Positions 1 through 7,431 of a stretch of DNA of 12,281 nucleotides are shown piece by piece. The stretch lies in contig WJIN01000263.1 of assembly GCA_014730295.1 (NCBI GenBank), positions 1 to 12,281 of the forward strand, read 5' to 3'. This stretch comes from Promethearchaeota archaeon (GTDB lineage Archaea; Asgardarchaeota; Lokiarchaeia; Sigynarchaeales; SOKP01). The notes beneath the pieces were generated by a model. It was not told where the DNA came from and did no database searches. It saw only the letters and a program-made list of their open reading frames with translations. Position numbers and translations under genes: made by a program. Position 1 is the first letter of the stretch; each line of letters opens with the position of its first letter.

Positions 1-192
1 AGCTTAGTATCTATATAATGCTTCCAGTTATGAATTTAGTGGCATTCTTCCAATTTGACCTTGAATCCAACTTATTAAAATGTTGTAATGAAGTAATTTA
101 AAAAATTAGAATTAAAAACTAAAATTTATATTATAAATATAATCAGGAGTGTAAGTTTAGTGAATTATTGATTTTTAAATTTAAGAAAGAAA

Positions 193-858
193 TCATAATT
201 CTTTACTCTTAAATATTATAATTCCAATCCCGATTAATAGAGCAGTTAATAGAATTCCTAAACACCCCGAGAAAATTAAGGGATTGAGTATTTCAGGTAG
301 AAAAACTGATGGTAATATTGAAATTAATGAAAACTGATTTCCCACATATACAGAAAGAATTGCGGAAGCTGCCACATTTTTTACTGATATTCCAATAATA
401 ATCCCCACAGAACATGAGATACTCATCGCAGCTAAACTAAAACATAAACTCTCCAGGCTTTGTATAATTACAATTCCTTGAGGAATTCCTGTAGTAATCC
501 AATCAATTATCACACCAACTATCAATGTGATAAGGGTCGCAATAACTAGACAAGAAAATACTGCTAAATATTTGGCAATTAATAGGCTTTCTCGCTTAAC
601 GGGTCTAATAAGAAATAAATTAAACACTTGTCTGTTTATTTCACTAGTGATGGAAGTACTTAACATGACTGATGAGAGTGTTCCTCCAATACTTGCTATA
701 AATAGGCCTACAAAATAAGAGAGAGGAACCCCTTCAGTATCAAACCTCACTAGATTAAATATAACAGATAAAATCGGTAAACCAACCCAAAGAATGATCA
801 TAATCTTAGATTTATAAAATCCTCTTAATTCATCGAAAAATAATATTTTCAAGCTCAT
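193..858 (-). CDS. ABC-2 type transporter permease
   Basis: This is the membrane half of a two-gene ABC exporter; the substrate is unknown. The 221 residues contain about six hydrophobic spans (roughly 18-37, 47-68, 92-117, 134-157, 163-186 and 193-216). A short charged segment, around residues 74-95 (INRQVFNLFLIRPVKRESLL), precedes span 3. That segment, with Pro-Val-Lys-Arg near a membrane entry, is typical of ABC-2 permeases, where it contacts the ATPase. The length is slightly short for the family (usually 240-280), but both ends look intact. The ATG overlaps the TGA of the upstream ATPase gene (ATGA), and a GAGG at 869-872 lies 10 bases before it, so translation is probably coupled. Drug, lipid or peptide export are all possible; nothing here decides between them. 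Confidence 0.85.
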   Translation of the reverse strand: MSLKILFFDELRGFYKSKIMIILWVGLPILSVIFNLVRFDTEGVPLSYFVGLFIASIGGTLSSVMLSTSITSEINRQVFNLFLIRPVKRESLLIAKYLAVFSCLVIATLITLIVGVIIDWITTGIPQGIVIIQSLESLCFSLAAMSISCSVGIIIGISVKNVAASAILSVYVGNQFSLISILPSVFLPEILNPLIFSGCLGILLTALLIGIGIIIFKSKEL

Positions 859-1814
859 TTATTATCTGCCTCAATTATTTTCAAATATACTTCTTCTAAA
901 CTAGGTTTTAGTAGATTAAATCCTCTTAATCCTACTTTGTGGTCAATTAATTTCTGCATTATCTTGTATATTGCATTATCAATGTCGATATTGCTTCTGA
1001 GATGAATTTCTTGAATCTGATTTGTTTTAATATCTACGAAATCGATAAACGAAAAATTATTATATAGTTCAGTGGATGGTCCTTTTTCCTCATATTCAAT
1101 TTCGATAATATTACCAACATTAAATTCATCTTGAAGTTCTATTGAAGATCCAATTCTCAATAGTTTTCCTCTATTCAAGATCCCTATTTTATTAGCGAAA
1201 TCTTGAACATCTATTAAGATATGAGAGGAGAAAAAGATCGTAATATCTTTCTCGGCAAATTTTCTAATAATATTTTTAATTTGAAATCTGCTGGTAGGAT
1301 CCAGACCAGATAATGGCTCATCTAATACTAAGACTTCTGGATTATTCAGAATAGCTTGAGCAAATCTTAATTTCTGTTTCATCCCTCCTGAAAGATAATC
1401 TATTCTTTTATTATCAACATCCATCAATCCCACGATTTGTAAAACTTCCGGAATTCTTATGTCTAAATCATCCTTATCCATTCCTGAAAGCCTTCCAAAT
1501 GTGTGAAGAGTATGATAAACTGTACGCCATTCCTGAAAACCTGTTTCTTGTGGTAAGTAGCCCAAAATCCTCCCAAAATCCTCCTTTTTTTCTCTAACTG
1601 ATTTATTGTTTATAAAAACATCTCCTGAATAGTTCTTTATCAATCCAACTAGTATTTTTAGGCTTGTTGTCTTTCCCGCTCCGTTTGGACCTATATAACC
1701 AAAAATATCTCCTTTATTTATTTTGAAAGTGATATTATCCAATGCTAACAGATCTCCATAGTTTTTCGATACATTGTGAAATTCAATTATTGCTGAATCT
1801 TTCCCCCCACTCAT
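855..1814 (-). CDS. ABC transporter ATP-binding protein
   Basis: This is the nucleotide-binding subunit that powers the downstream ABC-2 permease from the cytoplasmic face. All ATPase motifs are present: Walker A GPNGAGKTT at residues 42-50, Q-loop Gln89, signature LSGGMKQKL at 141-149, Walker B LVLDEP at 162-167, D-loop SGLDP at 169-173 and H-loop His198. Residues after about 225 form the C-terminal extension common in ABC-2 exporter ATPases (DUF4162-like), giving 319 residues, normal for this group. The ATG at 1814 lies about 22 bases from a TATA-like tract, so the mRNA is probably leaderless. The first residues (MSGGKDS) resemble a PP-loop by chance. Function as an exporter ATPase is secure; the substrate is not. 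Confidence 0.93.
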   Translation of the reverse strand: MSGGKDSAIIEFHNVSKNYGDLLALDNITFKINKGDIFGYIGPNGAGKTTSLKILVGLIKNYSGDVFINNKSVREKKEDFGRILGYLPQETGFQEWRTVYHTLHTFGRLSGMDKDDLDIRIPEVLQIVGLMDVDNKRIDYLSGGMKQKLRFAQAILNNPEVLVLDEPLSGLDPTSRFQIKNIIRKFAEKDITIFFSSHILIDVQDFANKIGILNRGKLLRIGSSIELQDEFNVGNIIEIEYEEKGPSTELYNNFSFIDFVDIKTNQIQEIHLRSNIDIDNAIYKIMQKLIDHKVGLRGFNLLKPSLEEVYLKIIEADNK

Positions 1815-1830
1815 TTTTATGTCCCGGATG

Positions 1831-1840
1831 TTTTAAATAA
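1831..1840 (-). promoter_or_regulatory. TATA-like element for the ABC operon
   Basis: On the minus strand the tract reads TTATTTAAAA, centred about 22 bases before the ATG at 1814. No Shine-Dalgarno lies between it and the start. This is the spacing expected for an archaeal TATA box serving a leaderless transcript. It is inferred from sequence and position only. Confidence 0.4.
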
Positions 1841-1910
1841 AATAGATAAATTAATAAAATTCAATATGATCTAGAGTTTTTTTGAGAATTAAAAAATTAG
1901 GTTTACTCGT

Positions 1911-1920
1911 TAATTATACT
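1911..1920 (+). promoter_or_regulatory. TATA-like element for the cysteine-cluster/ThiI pair
   Basis: The tract TAATTATACT is centred about 28 bases before the in-frame TTG at 1944 and 37 before the ATG at 1953. It probably drives both overlapping plus-strand genes. The 1815-1943 gap is thus a divergent promoter region shared with the ABC operon. Confidence 0.35.
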
Positions 1921-1952
1921 TGTAGTGATAAATCAAAAAAAGATTGATTTTT

Positions 1953-2558
1953 ATGGAAGATTTACATTATCAATGCCTAAGATGTGGTGTTTGTTGCTTT
2001 GAAATTCCAGGTAATTATAGCAAAAGAATCCCCCTCTATCCCGAAGAGGTTGATAGACTTATTGATATTGCTAAAGAAAGAAATATAGAATTTAAAGTAA
2101 TAGAAGATTTAGTATTTCCCGATATCTTAAACGAGAATATAATTGTATTAACCTATAAGATTAAATTTGATAAAGATATTCAATCATGTCCGTTCTACAA
2201 CGACAAAAAAGGATGCTCAATTCAAAAATTAAAACCTCTGGCTTGTAAAACATATCCTTTATCTTTGAAACAAGAAGATGCATATAATTTTCGCATTGAT
2301 ATAGATCCTCTCTGCAAATTTGTAAATAATGATGAAAACTATAAACGTTTAAGAAAGATTGATTGGGAGGAGATTAAACACGTATTTGAAAAAGAATATG
2401 AGAATGCAGAACGCCACCTTAAAAAAAATAAAAAACTGATGCTGAAAATTAGAAGACTAGAGGTAGAAAAGAAAATAAATATCTCAAGAAAAATTTCTCT
2501 AAAAGAATTTAATAAATGTTTAAGGGAATGGGAGAGAGTTGAAATAACTGTTGAATAA
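1953..2558 (+). CDS. YkgJ-type CxxCxxCC cysteine-cluster protein
   Basis: The N-terminus has the CxxCxxCC signature (Cys8, Cys11, Cys14, Cys15), followed by Cys79, Cys88, Cys98 (in LACKTYPLSL) and Cys121. This pattern defines the YkgJ family (PF03692), proposed to bind zinc or an iron-sulfur cluster; no reaction is established for most members. The C-terminal third (about 135-200) is Lys/Glu-rich and probably helical. The start is uncertain: TTG at 1944 would add three residues, and I prefer the ATG at 1953. The stop lies inside the next gene (8-base overlap), so it is probably translated with the ThiI-type protein. Metal or Fe-S handling for tRNA thiolation is a contextual guess, not something the sequence shows. 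Confidence 0.85.
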   Translation: MEDLHYQCLRCGVCCFEIPGNYSKRIPLYPEEVDRLIDIAKERNIEFKVIEDLVFPDILNENIIVLTYKIKFDKDIQSCPFYNDKKGCSIQKLKPLACKTYPLSLKQEDAYNFRIDIDPLCKFVNNDENYKRLRKIDWEEIKHVFEKEYENAERHLKKNKKLMLKIRRLEVEKKINISRKISLKEFNKCLREWERVEITVE

Positions 2559-3189
2559 AAAAGTAATCAGTCTTCTTTCGGATGGATTTGATAGCCCCGT
2601 AGCAGCTTATTTGATGATGAGGCGGGGTTTTATACCCATTTTCCTTACTTTCCTTACCACAATTCAAGAGGAGGCGGGTATGCGGGACAAAATAGGAAAT
2701 GTCTTAAATCAGTTATCAAAGTTTTCTCATAATGAATTAAAAGCTTATGTTATCCCTTACACGTCCAATTTGGAAATCTTCAAAAATCGGTGCTCTCGAA
2801 AATTAACATGCATCTTATGTAAACGTATGATGTTGCGAATTGCATGCTATTTAGCTGATAAGGAACAAACCAAACTTATTTTAACTGGAGATATCTTAGG
2901 AGAACAAGCAAGCCAAACGCTTTCTAATTTATATTCCTATAACGAAATTTTGAAGAATTACATTAAATTAATGCCATTGATTGGTCTTAATAAGTTGGAT
3001 GTTATAAATATCAATAAAAATATTGGATTATATCGCATAAGCTCGAATAAGATTAATTCTTGCCAGTATTATCCTCAATACCCAGAAACTAATGTGAAAA
3101 AAAAGGAAATAAAGAGAGCCGAAAACAAATTAAATCTTTCTCAGATATTAGAAAATTCTTTAAAAAATGCACAAATCCTAAAATTCTGA
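2551..3189 (+). CDS. thiI: ThiI-type tRNA 4-thiouridine synthetase, PP-loop domain only
   Basis: This resembles the adenylating domain of ThiI, which activates U8 of tRNA for sulfur insertion. The PP-loop at residues 10-16 reads SDGFDSP instead of the usual SGGxDSP. The ThiI block TCILCKR (Cys87, Cys90), then LTGDILGEQASQTL (111-124), MPLIGLNKLDVI (141-152) and Cys171 before YYPQYP follow. Three such cysteines hold an Fe-S cluster in archaeal ThiI, so this one is probably Fe-S dependent. No THUMP or ferredoxin-like domain is present: an in-frame TAA at 2545 blocks extension, and the PP-loop starts ten residues after the TTG. It overlaps the upstream gene by 8 bases and the convergent SWIM gene by 12. 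Another thiolation substrate is possible. Confidence 0.82.
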   Translation: MNKKVISLLSDGFDSPVAAYLMMRRGFIPIFLTFLTTIQEEAGMRDKIGNVLNQLSKFSHNELKAYVIPYTSNLEIFKNRCSRKLTCILCKRMMLRIACYLADKEQTKLILTGDILGEQASQTLSNLYSYNEILKNYIKLMPLIGLNKLDVININKNIGLYRISSNKINSCQYYPQYPETNVKKKEIKRAENKLNLSQILENSLKNAQILKF

Positions 3190-3570
3190 TTTCAATTCCT
3201 TAATTCTCATTTCAAATTCCTCATCTTCTAATTCAACATAATCAAAATCATTAAGCGCCACAGATACAGCTTGTGCCACAATATGTTTACAAAATTTACG
3301 ATTTCTATTTATTACGACTTCTTTATAAAAATCACGACAACTACAATACAATTTAGGATATATCAAATGTTCTTTTTCAATTCCTAAGGCTGTCCAAAGG
3401 ACTCTATTAGAAGGTTGATATATATATTTTGTGATTCCCCTTTCGAGGGTACCTAAAACCAAATCCGATTTGATCTGTAATTTTACCTCGATTATTTGCT
3501 TGATTTCTTTATCTATTATTCCTTTTTTTTTGATCCTTTTTGATAATTCATCCAGAAAATTATTTGACAT
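3178..3570 (-). CDS. SWIM zinc-finger protein (SWS1/Shu2-like motif)
   Basis: This 130-residue protein has a single SWIM finger in its C-terminal half: Cys76-x-Cys78, then Cys94-x-His96 and Ala99, i.e. CxCx15CxHxxA. The trailing invariant Ala is the feature reported for the SWS1/Shu2 family, eukaryotic partners of Rad51 paralogues in the Shu complex, and archaeal members are known. The segment around the finger (YCSCRDF...FCKHIVAQAVS) has the SWS1-like layout. The N-terminus (1-35) is charged and probably helical; the C-terminus is acidic. A role in RadA-dependent recombination is an inference from the motif, and other SWIM proteins simply bind DNA or protein. It is transcribed alone, divergent from the glycosyltransferase gene. 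Confidence 0.78.
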   Translation of the reverse strand: MSNNFLDELSKRIKKKGIIDKEIKQIIEVKLQIKSDLVLGTLERGITKYIYQPSNRVLWTALGIEKEHLIYPKLYCSCRDFYKEVVINRNRKFCKHIVAQAVSVALNDFDYVELEDEEFEMRIKELKSEF

Positions 3571-3630
3571 ATCTCATACTATAAATATTAATTATTAATA
3601 AAAATTAAGATAAATCTTCTAAAAAAGAAT
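3571..3630. promoter_or_regulatory. Divergent AT-rich promoter between SWIM and glycosyltransferase genes
   Basis: Only 60 bases separate the two divergent ATGs. The core at about 3583-3606 is almost pure A/T (ATAAATATTAATTATTAATA) and lies about 20-35 bases from each start. It can therefore supply TATA boxes in both directions. No Shine-Dalgarno is visible on either side. Confidence 0.4.
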
Positions 3631-4932
3631 ATGTGCTCTTTTTTATATCTTCCCACTAGATATTTTCCTTCAATATCTGGAGCAGAATTCTATTTTCAAA
3701 GGATTGCAGAAATTTTAACAAAATTATACAATTATAAAATAGATATTTACACATCAAATGCCATAGATTTCACTGCATTACACTCCCAAAAGGGAAAAAG
3801 AATTAAAAAATCAAATCACCTATTCGGAAAAGTTAATGATATCAGTATAAAACGCTATCCAATCGATTATAATCTTACATTGGATGAAAAAATTAGATTT
3901 ATTAAATCATTTGAATCATTTCAGAACCTTAACCTATCCGATATATGTTTAAAGAATATTATCTCAAGCGGACCTTTTATACCTAAACTTATTGAAATTT
4001 TACTACATCAAGAAAATGAGTATGATTTGATACATACTACCTATTATCCATATTTCAATCTAATAATTGCCTTAATAGCAGGGGAAAAAATGAAATGTCC
4101 TACGATATGTACGCCATTTTTCCACTTTACAAATCCCAGATATTTAAAGAAAGAACCCACGGAAATCCTTACTAAATTCGATTTCTTAATTGCTTGCACC
4201 CAAATGGAAAAAGAATTTTTATATCGAAACCTGAATATAGATCCGGAAAGAATAAAAGTAATTCCCATGGGCGTTGATTACAGAAAAATTAATAACTTCA
4301 ATAATAATGTCTCTTTTAAGGAAAAATTCTTTAATAAGACTGAAAAAAGTTATAAAATGGTGCTATATTGCGGATATAAAAACTATGAAAAGGGTGCCAT
4401 ATCACTTTTGAAATCTATTCCTTTAATTATAAAGGACCATAGTGAACTCTATTTTGTTTTTATCGGCCCCCCCACTCAGGCTTTCAATCGAGAATTATCA
4501 AAAGTAAGAAAATTAGAGAAAGCGAGGATAATCAATTTGACCCCAGATAACTTAACGGGATATTTTGATAAGTATAAATTATCCGCCTTTAAAGAAACGG
4601 ATATTTATGTAATGCCAAGCAGAAGTGATGCCTTTGGAATTGCCTATCTAGAAGCATGGGCTTCTGGAAAACCAGTTATAGCTGCAGATATCGGTGCTAT
4701 CCCAGAGGTCGTTAAGAATGAAAATGATGGTTTATTAGTTAAATTTGATGATATTAATGATATTAAAACGAATATCCTAAAGCTGTTGCGTAATGAGAGT
4801 TTAAGGAAAAAATTAGGTAAAACAGGAGAAGAAAAAGTAAAGAATAATTTCACATGGAAAATTATTGCCGAAAAAACTCATAAATTCTATAATTCAATAA
4901 TTAATAAATCAATAGGAAAAGAGGGATCATAG
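3631..4932 (+). CDS. Family 4 glycosyltransferase (GT-B fold)
   Basis: This is a 433-residue cytosolic retaining glycosyltransferase that would transfer a sugar from a nucleotide donor; acceptor and sugar are unknown. The N-terminal domain opens with the GT4-type segment PTRYFPSISGAEFYFQRIAE (8-27). The C-terminal donor domain includes LYCGYKNYEKGAISLL and the block PSRSDAFGIAYLEAWASGKPVIAADIG from residue 329. The usual E-x7-E motif appears as Asp333-x7-Glu341, a conservative change of the first acid. There is no membrane span or signal peptide. The ATG at 3631 is about 30 bases from an AT-rich core. The gene ends one base before a PLP decarboxylase homologue, so the two probably act in one pathway, perhaps surface glycan or glycolipid synthesis (inference). 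Confidence 0.9.
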   Translation: MCSFLYLPTRYFPSISGAEFYFQRIAEILTKLYNYKIDIYTSNAIDFTALHSQKGKRIKKSNHLFGKVNDISIKRYPIDYNLTLDEKIRFIKSFESFQNLNLSDICLKNIISSGPFIPKLIEILLHQENEYDLIHTTYYPYFNLIIALIAGEKMKCPTICTPFFHFTNPRYLKKEPTEILTKFDFLIACTQMEKEFLYRNLNIDPERIKVIPMGVDYRKINNFNNNVSFKEKFFNKTEKSYKMVLYCGYKNYEKGAISLLKSIPLIIKDHSELYFVFIGPPTQAFNRELSKVRKLEKARIINLTPDNLTGYFDKYKLSAFKETDIYVMPSRSDAFGIAYLEAWASGKPVIAADIGAIPEVVKNENDGLLVKFDDINDIKTNILKLLRNESLRKKLGKTGEEKVKNNFTWKIIAEKTHKFYNSIINKSIGKEGS

Positions 4933-4933
4933 G

Positions 4934-6151
4934 ATGAAAGAAATTGCGGGTAATTCATACATTAGACAAGATAATGAAGATATTTATATTGATTCATATC
5001 TATTGGATGATTTAATAGATAAATTTGACACTCCCTTAATGATTTTTATCGAAAACAGAATTCGGGATAATATACGTGATTTCAATGATGTTTTTGGAAA
5101 GATTTTTAAAACATATGAAGGATTTTATTCTTTAAAGGCAAACTATCTTCCTACTATATGCAATATTATCTCTTCGGAAAGAATGGGGGGAGAGATTATT
5201 AGCTTACCAGAATTAAACGTGGCTTTGCAAGCCGGTTTCCCCCCAGAAAGAATTATTGTTGGAGGTCCTTACTTACCAGATGATCTTATTGAAATGTCAC
5301 TAAAAAATTCGATTAAAGAGCTAGTTATATACAATCTTGAGGATTTAGAACGGGTACAGAAAATAGCAGAGGAAAATCGTATAATTCAAAAAATTTGCTT
5401 AAGAATAAACTCCCTGAAATTTGAAAGTAAATTAGGTATAAAAATAACGAATAAGAATGCGAATCGTATAAAAAGGGCTTTTTCTAAGTGCTCTAATCTT
5501 AAATTTACAACTCTTCTTTCTCATTATGGGACTCAAATGAATCACGTTAATCAATTCTTGGAAAATCTTGACACTCTTATTAACTCAACAAAAATTCTTA
5601 ATAAACAAGGTATTGAAATTAAAAAAATTAATATCGGTGGAGGTTTTCCAGAAGCTACTGTTATGCCTAAAAAACAGCTAATTAGAATTGCTGAAGCATT
5701 AAAAACATCTTTACAAAATAAAGATATTAACCTCGAGAAAATATATGTAGAACCTGGAAGGTATATTGTCGGAGATGCGGGAATATTTCTCGCAAATGTC
5801 ATTAAAATTGCGTCAAATCGATGGATCTTTCTAAATATCGGTAATCATATTTGTCCAAAATTCGCCCGATGTTCTCTGAGATTTTATAATGCATCTAAAA
5901 TTGACGCATCACATAAATATAAAACAAATTTGGCTGGAATTATTCCAACTGATCAAGATGTGTTAGCAAAAGATTATTTTTTCACAGAACAGGTAGAATT
6001 ACTCGATAAAGTCCTCATTACTAATGTGGGAGCCTATTGTCTTACCTTCTCTAATAGATTTCCTTATCGATTACCAACTATAATTAATATTAAAGGAGAT
6101 GAATATGAGGAAATATTTAACCCTGCTAATCAACGCGATTTTTCAATCTAA
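4934..6151 (+). CDS. Fold-III PLP decarboxylase homologue (LysA/ODC-like) with altered active site
   Basis: This has the alanine-racemase/ornithine-diaminopimelate decarboxylase fold. The cofactor lysine is Lys68 in FYSLKAN, His197 is in SHYGTQ, the phosphate loop is GGGFP at 235-239, EPGR spans 273-276, and the late GAYC...FSNRF block is present. The 405 residues match diaminopimelate decarboxylase in length. However, the family's GPxCExxDxL motif, which brings the catalytic Cys and a substrate-binding Glu from the partner subunit, reads GIIPTDQDVL at 335-344: Pro338 replaces Cys and Thr339 replaces Glu. PLP binding looks intact, but ordinary lysine synthesis is doubtful. A GAGG at 4921-4924 precedes the ATG, and one base separates it from the glycosyltransferase. 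A different amino-acid substrate or a decarboxylase-like modifying enzyme is possible. Confidence 0.85.
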   Translation: MKEIAGNSYIRQDNEDIYIDSYLLDDLIDKFDTPLMIFIENRIRDNIRDFNDVFGKIFKTYEGFYSLKANYLPTICNIISSERMGGEIISLPELNVALQAGFPPERIIVGGPYLPDDLIEMSLKNSIKELVIYNLEDLERVQKIAEENRIIQKICLRINSLKFESKLGIKITNKNANRIKRAFSKCSNLKFTTLLSHYGTQMNHVNQFLENLDTLINSTKILNKQGIEIKKINIGGGFPEATVMPKKQLIRIAEALKTSLQNKDINLEKIYVEPGRYIVGDAGIFLANVIKIASNRWIFLNIGNHICPKFARCSLRFYNASKIDASHKYKTNLAGIIPTDQDVLAKDYFFTEQVELLDKVLITNVGAYCLTFSNRFPYRLPTIINIKGDEYEEIFNPANQRDFSI

Positions 6152-6187
6152 TACTCTCGGTTCACCTATAGACATTTAATTCTGAAA

Positions 6188-6249
6188 ATAAGCAGATAAT
6201 ATCTGCATATTATATAATTTCTAATTCTTGTTCTATTTCTTTTCTTTTA
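6188..6249 (+). promoter_or_regulatory. Dyad plus T-rich tract between the decarboxylase homologue and ftsZ
   Basis: Arms GCAGATA (6192-6198) and TATCTGC (6200-6206) form a perfect dyad around one A. Beyond one mismatched pair, ATA and TAT extend it to 6188-6210. In RNA it can fold as a 6-bp stem with a 3-base loop. A T-rich stretch from about 6216 to 6249 follows. It may end the upstream operon, or it may be an operator for ftsZ, whose predicted start of transcription is about 70 bases on. Confidence 0.4.
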
Positions 6250-6268
6250 ACTAAATTTTAATATTATA
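6249..6268 (+). promoter_or_regulatory. TATA-like tract for ftsZ
   Basis: The AT-rich tract CTAAATTTTAATATTATA lies 15-30 bases before the TTG start of ftsZ at 6281. No purine-rich Shine-Dalgarno lies in between. Together these suggest a leaderless ftsZ mRNA starting at or near the TTG. Confidence 0.4.
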
Positions 6269-6280
6269 CGTGATTTATCC

Positions 6281-7387
6281 TTGGAATCATTCATTAAGAA
6301 CGCCAAAAAAAGAGCAATACAGCGCCCTGATAGACAAAATATTGGTTATGCCAACATTAAAATTGTTGGTGCTGGGGGTGCGGGTAATAATACGATAGAT
6401 AGATTGATGAAAATTGGGATAAAAGGTGCTAAATGCGTTGCAGTTAATACAGATCATCAACATCTCGATATGATTGAATCTCACATAAAGATACTCATAG
6501 GGAAAAATCTGACTCGAGGTTTAGGGGCAGGAGGCGATCCAAAGATAGGAAGAGCAGCCGCAGAAGAAGATCGAGAAGATCTGATAAAAATATTAAGAGA
6601 ATCTGATTTAGTTTTCATCACATGCGGTGAAGGTGGTGGAACGGGTACCGGAAGTGCACCCATCATCGCAGAAATCGCGAAAAATGAAGGTGCAATTGTA
6701 GTGGGGGTCGTAACACTACCATTTGAATCGGAAATTGGTAGAATTGATAATGCTCAAATGGGCTTGAAAAAATTAAGACAATATGTTGATACTTTAGTAG
6801 TAATAGACAATAATAAGTTATTGGAAATCGCACCTAATCTGCCGATAATTGAAGCCTTTAGTGTAGCTGATGAGGTATTAGCTACTATGGTAAAAGGAAT
6901 TACAGAAACGATTTCAATGCCCTCTCTTATTAACCTAGATTATGCAGATGTAAAAACTATTTTAGGAACTGGAGGTGTCACTATTGTGGGAGTTGGAGAA
7001 TCGAATGGAAAAGAGAATCGGGTTGAAGAGGCTATTGATGATGCATTAAGATCCCCTCTTCTAGATGTTGATATCTCTGGTGCACGAGGCGCTTTAATCC
7101 ATATATGTGGAGGAAACGATATGACTTTAGCGGAAGCCAATTCGGTTGCTTCTAAAATTTCTGAAAAAATGGATGTAAAAGATTCTATGGTAATTTGGGG
7201 TGCTAGAGTTAGCGATGAATTTGAGGGATTTTTAAGAGTTATGTTGTTGATTACTGGAATTAAATCACCACAAATTTTAGGAAAAGAATTAGACACTGAA
7301 GATTTGGATATAAACCAATCGATTTCAAAGGAAAAAGTAGGATTATCCGATGAAATTTTTAATATCAGCGAGATAAGTTCTGATTAA
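6281..7387 (+). CDS. ftsZ: Cell division protein FtsZ, archaeal type
   Basis: This tubulin-family GTPase polymerises into the division ring at mid-cell. Residues 30-38 (GAGGAGNNT) and the G-box GGGTGTG at 118-124 bind GTP. The T7 loop NLDYAD (218-223) keeps Asn218, Asp220 and Asp223, which complete the catalytic site of the next subunit. The C-terminal domain has DSMVIWGARV and FLRVMLLITGIKSPQILG, as in archaeal FtsZ. The short N-terminal helix before residue 24 is Lys/Arg-rich, and the tail after about 335 is acidic and probably disordered. The start is TTG, with no closer ATG that would keep the N-terminal extension. It looks active. The VKGITE segment resembles the FtsZ1 branch, but I cannot place it firmly in FtsZ1 or FtsZ2. 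Confidence 0.95.
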   Translation: MESFIKNAKKRAIQRPDRQNIGYANIKIVGAGGAGNNTIDRLMKIGIKGAKCVAVNTDHQHLDMIESHIKILIGKNLTRGLGAGGDPKIGRAAAEEDREDLIKILRESDLVFITCGEGGGTGTGSAPIIAEIAKNEGAIVVGVVTLPFESEIGRIDNAQMGLKKLRQYVDTLVVIDNNKLLEIAPNLPIIEAFSVADEVLATMVKGITETISMPSLINLDYADVKTILGTGGVTIVGVGESNGKENRVEEAIDDALRSPLLDVDISGARGALIHICGGNDMTLAEANSVASKISEKMDVKDSMVIWGARVSDEFEGFLRVMLLITGIKSPQILGKELDTEDLDINQSISKEKVGLSDEIFNISEISSD

Positions 7388-7399
7388 AGGAAAATATTG

Positions 7400-7410
7400 T
7401 ATTTTTAATA
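7400..7410 (+). promoter_or_regulatory. TATA-like element for the 122-residue gene
   Basis: The tract TATTTTTAATA is centred 27 bases before the ATG at 7432, the ideal spacing for a leaderless archaeal transcript. The small gene may therefore be transcribed from its own promoter as well as by read-through from ftsZ. Confidence 0.35.
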
Positions 7411-7431
7411 TCTCTTTTATTACCTAGCTAT

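Noticed and set aside
3..101. Plus-strand open frame of 32 codons entering from the left edge.
   Set aside because: No recognisable motif and too short to distinguish from chance in AT-rich DNA; nothing else supported in 1-192.
859..872. GCAGATAATA before the permease start, shared with the ftsZ dyad.
   Set aside because: No second arm is present, and it includes part of the gene's own Shine-Dalgarno; a shared 10-mer is likely chance.
1791..1814. MSGGKDS at the N-terminus of the ABC ATPase, resembling a PP-loop.
   Set aside because: The rest of the protein is a clear ABC ATPase, and the string lies ahead of its fold; chance similarity.
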